A stretch of 64,000 bases of DNA from Brassica napus (Eukaryota > Streptophyta > Magnoliopsida > Brassicales > Brassicaceae), in assembly GCF_020379485.1 (NCBI RefSeq), contig NW_026016841.1:1-64000 (forward strand). Direction: 5' to 3'. The notes under the pieces were generated by a model, which was not told the origin of the DNA, did not search any database, and saw only the letters and a list, made by a program, of their open reading frames with translations. This document shows, one piece after another, positions 52,989-60,975 of the stretch. The position numbers and the translations under genes were made by a program. How positions within the stretch are numbered: position 1 is the stretch's first letter; each line of letters starts with the position of its first letter.

Positions 52989-55055
52989 ATGTTTGAAGCT
53001 GATCAAAGAAGGCTTTTCAGTCAGTTTGAAGTCTGGGAGTTTTGTGACAACCTTGTGGAGGGTGTGGTGAAAGCCCTCAAGGACGTCAGCAAGATCCAAA
53101 AGAAGAGCACAACCACACGTGCATCTGTAGCTAAGCCTTCCTTATTCATCAATGAAAAACCCAAAGGTAAATCTGAAAACAACCTTGAAGATCAAAAAGA
53201 TTTTTCAGATTCTTTACCAATTTTTGATGAGTATGATGAAGAGATGATTGAAAGTTTGATCATTTGTGAGGATGAATGTGATCTTCCATCTCCAAAATCT
53301 GATTTTATGTTTGATGATGAAGAGACTAATGGACTAACCTGTTTTGAACCGGAGCATCCGAGTAGTCTTGTTCTATTTTCACAGGATTTTAAGGAAGAAC
53401 CATTCGACTACTCACATCAAGGACTGCTTCTTGGCACCAGGAGACCCATGGACGATGATCTAGGTCCCATATTTGATGAGGAAGGCGAACCTGGTCCAAC
53501 CTTTGAAGCGGAAGCACCAAGCATAACATCCATCATCATGGAGAACCAACTTTGCTTTGATCCCGGCACAACTCCTACGCCTTTGACCACATACATTCAA
53601 GAGCACTGTGAGAAACTTGATTTGATTAATTTTCTGCCTGATCTGTTTGATAAAGTCAGTTCCAATGACATAAAACTTTCTGGTCTTGATCATCTTGAAA
53701 AGTCATCTGAGCTTGATTTGCAACAACTAGTTTTCTGCTCTAGAAAATCGTTTGATTCATTTGTCTTCAAAGAAAATAGCTTTAGTCTGAGATCTTATGG
53801 ACATGAACTGATCACTGGAATTTTGTTTGCATCCTCATATGCTTTGGAAGATTTTATGGTTAGCACATTGCTGGAACAGAATTCACATAAAGCTGAAACA
53901 GATTTTTGTGGTGATTCTGTTTTGAAACCTGTCCATTCTTATTCTGAATCTGATCTTGAACTAAAACTTTTGTGTTCTGAATCTGATCAAGTTAGGCACG
54001 TTTTGGAAATGTTCTATGGTAGTTCATGCCTCGAAAACATTCTGATTTACAACACCTTCTTTGATAAACATGCTGAGCCTTGGATAAGAAATTCTCAATT
54101 TGAACTTAATCTTTTGTGTTCTAAATCTGAGAAACTTGCGCATGATTTGAATTTGTTCTTTAGGAACTGTGCTATCACGTGCCCTGACACCATTCTGGTG
54201 TACAAGACTTACTTTGATAGGCTTCATGATGATCTGAAACGTGTGCTACATGTTCTAGGGAAAGAAACTTTGGTTTATGATCTGAACAAGTACTTGTCTT
54301 GTACATATGATCCTGGTATTTTAATGTTTGTTTTGAGTGTCCAGGATAAACAGGATCAGTCTCCAAGAGGTGTCAGGAACAGAAGCAGAGATCGTGCTTA
54401 TCAGTTTAAGACTTGGAGATGCATGTACTCGAGGAAACCAACTTCAAAACTCCAAGGAAGTTTCTTTCCAAAATTTTCCTTCACTAAATTTTACATGATT
54501 TTTAAATTCTTTTTGTCTGATTCATTTCCTTTTGATACAGGTAAAATGGATTTGAGGTCAAATCCTTTTCAAGAGGGAGGGAATGATGCGCCTCGGATCA
54601 TAGACCCGGGCCAGGATGATGCGACCATGGCTGAGCCAGATGATTCTTCAACAAAAGACAAACCAGGATGGATTAATGGTGAGGATACTGATCTAAAACC
54701 AGCTGATGAGACTGAGGACGAGCTGGAACCAGCTGAAGAGAGTATGCTTGAGCTGAAACCAGCTGAAGTGATAGTAGATGAGCTAGATGAGCTGAGTGAG
54801 CTAAGTGATACTAGCTTGGAGCTGAATGAGCTAAGTGACACTGAAGATGGAGCTGGTTTAGTTGCTGGGCGAAATGAGCATTTTTCAGCCCAAAGAAAAA
54901 TTCATAACAAATTCAATTTGGGTCGGTTTTACACCAAATTCGACCAGACCTTTCCTCAGTCCATTTCAAGCCCATTCTCATCAAGAATGCCAAGAGGGAG
55001 TCAGCAAGGAAGTCTTGGTCGTGCATGGGAAAAAGAATTCAACAAAAATCATTAA
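52989..55055 (+). CDS. 688-codon ORF of a non-autonomous LTR element, plus-strand copy
   Basis: The frame is intact and encodes the same 688 residues as the minus-strand copy. It starts after a leader homologous to that of the gag piece, in the position of gag. Codons 1-531 lie inside the element and codons 532-688 lie in the 3' LTR (from 54584). The internal part ends with YMIFKFFLSDSFPFDTGK and then [15 protein letters not shown], the hallmark end of the neighbouring pol. The LTR-encoded tail is acidic with repeated ELKPAE and ELSDT units, then SSPFSSRMPRGSQQGS. It is probably a fusion of an unrelated ORF to the pol end. I infer that it is conserved because it or its RNA has a use; I do not know the function. 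Confidence 0.8.
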   Translation: MFEADQRRLFSQFEVWEFCDNLVEGVVKALKDVSKIQKKSTTTRASVAKPSLFINEKPKGKSENNLEDQKDFSDSLPIFDEYDEEMIESLIICEDECDLPSPKSDFMFDDEETNGLTCFEPEHPSSLVLFSQDFKEEPFDYSHQGLLLGTRRPMDDDLGPIFDEEGEPGPTFEAEAPSITSIIMENQLCFDPGTTPTPLTTYIQEHCEKLDLINFLPDLFDKVSSNDIKLSGLDHLEKSSELDLQQLVFCSRKSFDSFVFKENSFSLRSYGHELITGILFASSYALEDFMVSTLLEQNSHKAETDFCGDSVLKPVHSYSESDLELKLLCSESDQVRHVLEMFYGSSCLENILIYNTFFDKHAEPWIRNSQFELNLLCSKSEKLAHDLNLFFRNCAITCPDTILVYKTYFDRLHDDLKRVLHVLGKETLVYDLNKYLSCTYDPGILMFVLSVQDKQDQSPRGVRNRSRDRAYQFKTWRCMYSRKPTSKLQGSFFPKFSFTKFYMIFKFFLSDSFPFDTGKMDLRSNPFQEGGNDAPRIIDPGQDDATMAEPDDSSTKDKPGWINGEDTDLKPADETEDELEPAEESMLELKPAEVIVDELDELSELSDTSLELNELSDTEDGAGLVAGRNEHFSAQRKIHNKFNLGRFYTKFDQTFPQSISSPFSSRMPRGSQQGSLGRAWEKEFNKNH

Positions 55056-55483
55056 TTTCGGTCTTTAGTCAAAGTCTTCATTTCTAGTTTCCATGTCTTG
55101 TTTTTAGCACATTCTTCTTTGGATTTCTACAACTTGTAATCCTATATATAGGGCCTAAGAGCCACGAAATAAGATAAGCTTTTTCCCCTTTTATTTGAGT
55201 TTATCTATTTGTTCTTTGTAGAACACTTCTTTGTTTCTTGGTGAGGTTATCTCCGAGTAAACAGCCTCTAATTCGTTGGACCTGTGCGTCATATCAGGCA
55301 ACGTTTAGAAATCCTTCTTTTGGTGGACTTGTGAGTCATATCAAGCACCAACTGAAGTCTGGTAGTATCATTGGGCCATCCGCAACCCATTGTGTCACCG
55401 TTCAATCCATCAGTTCTCCCTTTTGGCGAGTTCATATCCCTTTAGTCCGGTCGAGTGATCCTTCCCTATTTTAGGGCGTATCA
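54584..55483 (+). repeat. outer right LTR (plus orientation)
   Basis: A complete 900-bp LTR with inverted ends TGATGCGCC...GGGCGTATCA. The polypurine tract AAGAGGGAGGGAA lies at 54571-54583. A TATA-like CCTATATATAGGGCC is at about 55140-55155. It is flanked on the right by the ATTAC target copy. Confidence 0.95.
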
Positions 55484-56167
55484 ATTACATAACGCAATAG
55501 GTCTGAACTCTTTCATACCAGTTGGCGGGTACACCTTTGGGATAAGGCACAGGTTTGTGTGATTATGTGTTGTATCCAGACCATCCCCTTCAAAGAAAGA
55601 TGATACCTCTTGCATCAGATCATCTTTAATATCTTCCCAAAGCTTTTGATAGAAAGCTGCTGAGAAGCCATCAGGTCCCGGTGTTCGGTTCGGTCCTGTA
55701 TCAAAGACTGCTTCTCTAACTTCATCTTCTGTTACTCTCCTGATAAGGTCTTGATTCATATCATCAGTAACACGCTTCTCAAAACCTTGAAATATACTCT
55801 CATAGAGCTGTTGGTTAGTAGGAGACGATGTATATAAACTTTGCAAATACTTAATCGCTACATTAGAGATGTCGTTTTGACCTCTGAAGATAACTCCATC
55901 ATCATCTTGTATTGTAGTGAGAGTATTACGAATCCTTTTTGCCTTAGTGATCGCATGAAAATAGCTGGTGTTCCTATCACCAGATCTCAGCCACATTACT
56001 CTGCTCTTTTGTTTCCAATAGATCTCTTCCTCAAGGTAGGCCTGATGTAATTGATATTTAATTTCATTTTGCTCCTGTGTAGTAACACTGGCCGTTACAA
56101 CGGCCTGATCCAGTTGCCTTCTTAATGACTCAATTTTCTCAGCAGCATTGGTTTTGTTTTGTCTTTT
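55484..56167 (-). pseudogene. LINE linker and reverse transcriptase fingers, upstream piece
   Basis: The first five bases are the right ATTAC copy. The minus-strand frame from 55996 reads WLRSGDRNTSYFHAITKAKR, then PNRTPGPDGFSAAFYQKLWE and MKEFRPIALCN, the start of the plant L1 RT domain. The remainder to 56167 is the linker after endonuclease, in a shifted frame. The RT frame resumes on the other side of the insertion at 43653. Confidence 0.9.
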
Positions 56168-57031
56168 TCAAATGGAGATTTCCTTTCTGCATCTATTAAG
56201 TCTTTGTACCATAGGAATTCGTAGAAGTTGTGACTGGCCAGAACCCTTCCATCCTTTCCTAACTGATTCAGGGAATCCCTCTTTATTTACCATCCTACTA
56301 TCAAACTTAAAGTACCGTATTGGGAGTTCTTCTTCAGCTGATATAAATGTCACCAGGGGGCGATGATCAGATTCTCCAATCTCTAAAAACGCTGTTACAG
56401 AAGCAGGGAATAGATTCGACCACTGACTATTAGCCATAACACGATCAAGGCAGCATTCTACTAGATGATGACCTCTCTTTCCAGCCCAAGAAAATCTGTT
56501 ACCAACAGTCATAATGTCTGTAAAGTCACAAGTTCTAACCATCTGTCCAAATTCCTGAAAGGAGGCCTCAGGTCTGATTCTTCCTCCCCTCTTCTCATGA
56601 TTCCCTAAGATTTCATTGAAATCTCCAAGAATAATCCACGGTTGATTTCTTCTTCCAAAACTCAATCTCATTAACTTCTCCCATGTATGGTGTCCCAACG
56701 CAGGGTTAGGGTGACCGTAAACAAAAGAAAAGTGAAACTGAATTCCATTTAACTGAACATTACAATCAACGAGATTTGATGACTGACTAAGAATAGATAA
56801 CTGTACATGCTGCCTAGTAAAAATAACCAAACCACCACCAGTACCCTGACGTGTTACAATAACAGAAGGTAAAAGACCAAGTTGAGCTCCTATGTCTCGG
56901 ATGTAGTCATCTTGCTGCTTCGTTTCAGACAGGCATATGATGTCCAAGAGATATTTTCTGTTTATCTCTTTGAGGCGTCGAACTGTCGAGTCAATGCGCA
57001 GACCTCGACAGTTCCAAGCCAGTGTCCTCAT
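56168..57031 (-). CDS. LINE endonuclease domain (APE-type)
   Basis: The 287-codon frame starts MRTLAWNCRGLRIDSTVRRL, the usual start of plant L1 ORF2. Catalytic-site motifs of the exonuclease-endonuclease-phosphatase fold are present: NCRG, CLSETKQ, ILGDFNEI and the C-terminal SDHRPLVT. This nuclease nicks target DNA to prime reverse transcription. The frame breaks at 56168 in a frameshift before the linker. It overlaps the end of the ORF1 frame by four bases. Confidence 0.93.
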   Translation of the reverse strand: MRTLAWNCRGLRIDSTVRRLKEINRKYLLDIICLSETKQQDDYIRDIGAQLGLLPSVIVTRQGTGGGLVIFTRQHVQLSILSQSSNLVDCNVQLNGIQFHFSFVYGHPNPALGHHTWEKLMRLSFGRRNQPWIILGDFNEILGNHEKRGGRIRPEASFQEFGQMVRTCDFTDIMTVGNRFSWAGKRGHHLVECCLDRVMANSQWSNLFPASVTAFLEIGESDHRPLVTFISAEEELPIRYFKFDSRMVNKEGFPESVRKGWKGSGQSQLLRIPMVQRLNRCRKEISI

Positions 57032-57465
57032 GGTGGAAGAGGTGGTTCTGGGCCCACCGCGCCTCCCTGATCATCTGTAGTCTCAGTCACCTCCTTACAA
57101 ACCTCACCACTGCTCTGAATCATGCTGCCTCTCTGTCGCTTGCTACCGTGACTGCTACTTGCTTCCCCTGCTTCAACACACCCAAATCTTGTAACATTCA
57201 TCTCTGCTTCATCTAGCCAAACCTTTCTCTTCGTTCCAATCTCCATCTCCTTCCGAATCCCAAATGGATCAATGGGATTATACATCTCATAGCAAATGAG
57301 CTCATCAGAATACATGATTTGCTTTCCAGCCCCGCTCCAAAGTTCCTCATCATCTGCCTCGTTCTCCATGGCTTCAATGTTCCGCTCATATTCCTCTTGA
57401 ACTGGATCAACTTCAGCTTCCTCTCTCACAGGTTCTTGTTCCTGAATCTCCTCAATAATCACTAA
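57028..57465 (-). pseudogene. LINE ORF1 C-terminal fragment
   Basis: The frame ends VGPEPPLPP and directly overlaps the ORF2 ATG, the arrangement seen in plant L1 elements. It is acidic (EEIQEQEPVREEAEVD) with a basic end (GSKRQRGS). The RNA-binding and zinc-knuckle parts of ORF1 are missing, so this is the 5' truncation point of the LINE. Confidence 0.75.
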
Positions 57466-58225
57466 CTATCTCTTCGTACCCCTTAAACAATGGCTTTTCT
57501 TCTTCTTCTTCTTCTTCTTCTTCTTCTTCTTCTTCTTCTTCTTCTTCGAGTTTGTAGGTAATGCCCTTTGTACTCAACTCAAACTCGTGAAGTATGTCAC
57601 CAACAGCAAGGATATGTATGATTTTTTTGCCATCACGATCTCTGGCATCTGTTTCTTCTAGATCTTTATCGCCGTCTACTAGAACCCTTGCAACCTCAGA
57701 TGCAAAACTCCACCACAAGTTTTGGGTTATTGAATCAGCAGATGTTGTTGTAGCGGGGATCTTCTCCATGAGACCATCAATGAGCATGTTGAAAAGTATA
57801 CTCTCTCTCTCTGGCTTTTTTTCCACTGTCTTAGGTAATGTATGCTGGTCAACTAATTTGCCTTTCCAGATATTTTCATGATATTTTTGTTTTGAGTGAA
57901 TCTTTCGAAGCTCTTCCTTCTTGTCTTCTTTCGTCATCTTCTTGAAGATTTCAAGTTCTTTGTATAAAATCTGCTCTGTAAATGCCATGCCACTTTTCGT
58001 CATACGATGATAGGTTATACCTTGTTTGTCAGCATAAATTTTGTGTGAGTTTTCTCCCACTTTGAAACCGAAACTTTCCAAAGGTAGTTGTTCTTCCAAT
58101 GCCACTAAATTTGCCAGTTTCACTGCCCCCAACTCCAGTAACTTCTCAGTTGAAACATTTTTGTTACTCTCAACTGACTTCATTATTGCTTTTTTCAGAA
58201 ATGTAAAATAATATTTGCCAGCCAT
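57452..58225 (-). CDS. hypothetical protein with poly-glutamate tract
   Basis: I choose ATG 58225 because it has a good context (AACCATGG) and nothing better lies upstream. The product has about 257 residues: MAGKYYFTFLKKAIMKSVES, a mixed alpha-helical body with ELEIFKKMTKEDKKEELRKI, then WWSFASEVARVLVDGDKD, a run of about 18 glutamates (GAA repeat, plus-strand TTC run 57498-57549), and KPLFKGYEEIVSDY. No signal peptide or membrane segment is visible. I do not recognise a family. The C-terminus runs into the LINE 5' end at about 57465, so the true end may have been replaced. It could be a real gene, or part of another repeat. Confidence 0.5.
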   Translation of the reverse strand: MAGKYYFTFLKKAIMKSVESNKNVSTEKLLELGAVKLANLVALEEQLPLESFGFKVGENSHKIYADKQGITYHRMTKSGMAFTEQILYKELEIFKKMTKEDKKEELRKIHSKQKYHENIWKGKLVDQHTLPKTVEKKPERESILFNMLIDGLMEKIPATTTSADSITQNLWWSFASEVARVLVDGDKDLEETDARDRDGKKIIHILAVGDILHEFELSTKGITYKLEEEEEEEEEEEEEEEEEKPLFKGYEEIVSDY

Positions 58226-59480
58226 GGTTGCAATCAAGCAATCAAACTAAAGAAAAAAGCAAGCACGAAGAACTAAAAGAACCGAAATAGCTGAAAGTTC
58301 TTGGTGGAGAAAGAAGTAGGGGACTGGTGGAGAAAGAAGTAGGAGACTGGCTCTTATTTGTAGACTAAATAATTATAAGTTTCCATTTTCTCTATCATAC
58401 GAACATTTCCATTTTTCTTTTTGGATAGACATGTTAAGCTAACATTTCCATTTTTGTTCCTTTTTTTTTTCTTTTAAAAAGACCAGTATTGACTAAAATC
58501 ATTTTACCGTTGATTGAATTTGTTGCCCATATACCTTTTTTACCTTATTACTTCCTAAATTACGTACATATCTTTTTCCTTTTCTATTTTTTTCTTTATG
58601 GTCAAATATAGCAACTTTTTTTGTAACTGGATATAGCAACTTTCTTTTATGGGTAAATTGACAAATTATGTTATACTGAGACTCTATTTATTCCTTTTTT
58701 TAAAGAAAAAAAACAACATTGCTGTTTTCCATAATAATAAAAGTATAGATGACTAAAAAAGTTACTTTTACAGATTGAATTCGTGTCCCATATACCTTTT
58801 TCTTTTTTTCGCCTTATTACCTTCTAGTTACATACGTAGCTTTTTTTCTTTTTTCTAATTTTATTTTCTTTGCGGTACATCATTTTATTTTCTTTATGGG
58901 TAAATTGACAAAAATATATTTTACATGACTGAATTTGTTTCCCATATATCTTTTTCTTTTTTTACCTTATTACTTCCTAGATGATTGAATTTGTTTGTTT
59001 TTTTTCTTAACTCGAAATTTTTATTAAATCTTTCATAGCTGATTGAATTTGTTTCCCAAACTTTGGTCTGTGAAAGAATAAACGTGCCTACAATACCGAA
59101 TCATAAAACTCAGATTTTTCATATGAATCATAAGACTATATATGTATGTCTGGTTGTTGACTCTACAAGATATTTACATTGCCTAGCCTCTGTTGCTCTC
59201 TAAGTAATAATATGTCTTCCTAGTTGGTAGTAGCATACTAACATCCCAACCACTTACATATCTTTCTAAGAGATCAACTAACCAAACATTCTCCAAAATG
59301 GTTTTCAAATGAATGTCAAGAAAAATAGGGATATTAATATGGGCTCAATCTAACATGGTTTAGCCCTAACCCAGTATCAAAATTTTTAGCAGTAATATTT
59401 ATTGACTGGATTATGTCAGAAATTTGACTTTTCCTGGATGAATTAGAAAATTAAAAAATCAATATTTTGTTATACCTAGA
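58226..59480. repeat. upstream and AT-rich DNA with a dispersed direct repeat
   Basis: At 58297-58345 a 23-bp unit (TGGTGGAGAAAGAAGTAGGrGAC) is duplicated in the probable 5' leader of the hypothetical gene. Between 58500 and 59060 the string GATTGAATTTGTTtCCCATATACCTTTTTC...CTTATTACTTCCTA occurs at least three times (58512, 58775, 58925), with a further partial copy near 59040. The rest is AT-rich and noncoding. Confidence 0.55.
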
Positions 59481-60170
59481 CGAGGTTAGTTTTGCAACTG
59501 AAAAATAAAACAAAAAAAAATTATTTTTTTCTAGACGACTTACATTGAAGTCGTCCATGATTTTATTCTGAGATTCTGGTTAAACCTTGCTTATCTTAGA
59601 CAACTTCTGTGTAAGTCGTCGGACGGACGACTACCGTGTAAGTCGTCTAGAAAAAAAATATTTTTTTTGTTTTATTTTTCAATTGCAAAACAAACCTGAG
59701 AAGACTTACATGAAAGTCGTCTAGGTATAACAAAATATTGATTTTTTAATTTTCTATTGGACGTTGTCCAGAAAAAGTCAAATTTCTGACACAATCCGGT
59801 CAAATACAAAACTAACCCGTTTTCTCTAGGCGACTTACATGGAAGTCGTCTCAAATTTGTTTTTTAACAAACAAAGATGGACGACTTCCATGTAAGTCGT
59901 CTAGGTTAAAAATCAATTGCAAAACTAACCTAAATGGACGACTTCCTAGAAGTTTGCCAGACAACCTCCGTGGAAGTCGTATGCGTCAATGTTTAATAAA
60001 CTTTTATTTTTTCTGAAACTATAAAGAATTTTTAACATTTTCTTGTTAATTCATGTCTATTAATCAATATTTTAGCTACTGAATGAAATTTATAACTTAA
60101 TTCGTGATTTTTTTGAGGTTACCAACATTCCGTGGAAGTCTTCTATGCTAATTTTTGAATAACTTGTATT
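59481..60170. repeat. palindromic ACGACTTaCATGgAAGTCGT motif cluster
   Basis: The core palindrome GACGACTTACATGTAAGTCGTC and its variants occur repeatedly (59528, 59600, 59635, 59700, 59830, 59880, 59935, 59970). Some copies are separated by a related segment ending AATTTCTGACAcAATCCGGTCA, present in both orientations (59405-59470 and 59740-59805). The latter makes an imperfect inverted repeat spanning about 59400-59815. This resembles a foldback element. Confidence 0.65.
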
Positions 60171-60690
60171 TTTAAGAGTATTAAATAACTTCAAGATATG
60201 TAAAACTCATATTTTCAAAATATGTTTTCTCCCTTAGTTTTACTAAATTTGACTAAGTTTTTCAACACAAACTTATTAAATTGTGATATGCTTTTACTAG
60301 TTACTATTGTTTGTTTCCATCTCTTAAGTATTACTGTTATAGACACTAATGATAATTATTGTTATGAGTTGGAAGAAGGGTTAAAATGCTTCTTAAAATG
60401 TTGTATCAATATGAAGCTACCAACATTCTTGTTTATTAAGATGAGAAGAAGGCCATTGGAGTTTATTATTGCACATGGGAGATCCAAAGATAAGAAAAAG
60501 ACTATTGAAGTCTATTATTTCATTGATTTGTAAATGTGTAAACACATTGTTAGCACATGTATTACATCTTGGGAAACATTATTACTGATTTTACAAAAAA
60601 TTCACAACTAAAAGAGTAGACATGCAAATCACAAAACAGAGACATGCAAATCACAAAACAGACCACAAACAAAACTATTATAGATTATTC
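60171..60690. other. AT-rich spacer with an unsupported 103-codon frame
   Basis: The plus frame 60222-60533 begins MFSPLVLLNLTKFF and ends basic. It has no domain I recognise, no good start context, and lies in repeat DNA. At 60617-60661 GACATGCAAATCACAAAACA is repeated twice. Confidence 0.35.
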
Positions 60691-60848
60691 CTCTACAAAG
60701 ACAAGCTTGGACTCCACTTGATATGGAAGAAGACTTCGTCAGAAGACTTCCAAGAAGTCCAGACGACTTCTCTACAAAGACAAGCTTGGACTCCACTTAA
60801 TATGGAAGAAGACTTCGTCAGAAGACTTCCAAGAAGTCCAGACGACTT
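60691..60848 (+). repeat. 79-bp tandem duplication
   Basis: Two units (60691-60769 and 60770-60848) start CTCTACAAAGACAAGCTTGG and end AGTCCAGACGACTTC. They differ by one base (CACTTGATAT versus CACTTAATAT), so the duplication is recent. Confidence 0.93.
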
Positions 60849-60975
60849 CCAGGAAGTCGTCTGGAAGGAAGTCGTCTGGAAGACTTCCTGGAAGTCGTCT
60901 GGAAGACTTCCTGGAAGTCGTCTGGAAGACTTCCTGGAAGTCGCCTGGAAGACTTCCTGGAAGTCGTCTAGCGCA
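60840..60975 (+). repeat. 23-bp tandem array of the AAGTCGTC palindrome
   Basis: The unit CTGGAAGTCGTCTGGAAGACTTC is repeated about five times, with one CGCC variant near 60940. The units are themselves palindromic (GAAGACTTC, GGAAGTCGTC), so the array could form hairpins. The reading frame across it is an artefact. Confidence 0.93.

Larger units (their letters stand above)
43654..55483. mobile_element. composite inverted LTR-retrotransposon insertion
   Basis: Both outer ends are the same LTR terminus in opposite orientation (TGATACGCCC at left, GGGCGTATCA at right), flanked by a perfect ATTAC duplication. From left: two minus-strand LTRs joined directly, a minus-strand 688-codon ORF, a primer site, a diverged LTR, a third LTR, a minus-strand chromovirus pol. 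Then on the plus strand: primer site, gag, a partial LTR, primer site, a 688-codon ORF with the same translation, and an LTR. A single element has LTRs in direct orientation, so this is a joined, rearranged set inserted once. Confidence 0.9.
41037..57465 (-). mobile_element. L1-type LINE, 5' truncated, split by an 11.8-kb insertion
   Basis: On the minus strand the order is ORF1 tail (57.46-57.03 kb), endonuclease (57.03-56.17 kb), RT (to 55489, resuming at 43653), RT thumb, zf-RVT and RNase H (to 41072), then a poly(A) tail of 14 (T run 41037-41050). The 3' end is complete. The 5' end is lost near 57465, as usual for LINEs. Removing 43654-55488 rejoins the RT reading frame. No target duplication was found around the whole LINE. 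Confidence 0.93.

Noticed and set aside
57452..58237. Start of the poly-glutamate frame at 58237
   Set aside because: That codon is TTG; the first ATG in a good context is at 58225.
60222..60533. A 103-codon gene candidate
   Set aside because: No family, weak start context and repeat surroundings; kept only as an unsupported frame in the spacer entry.
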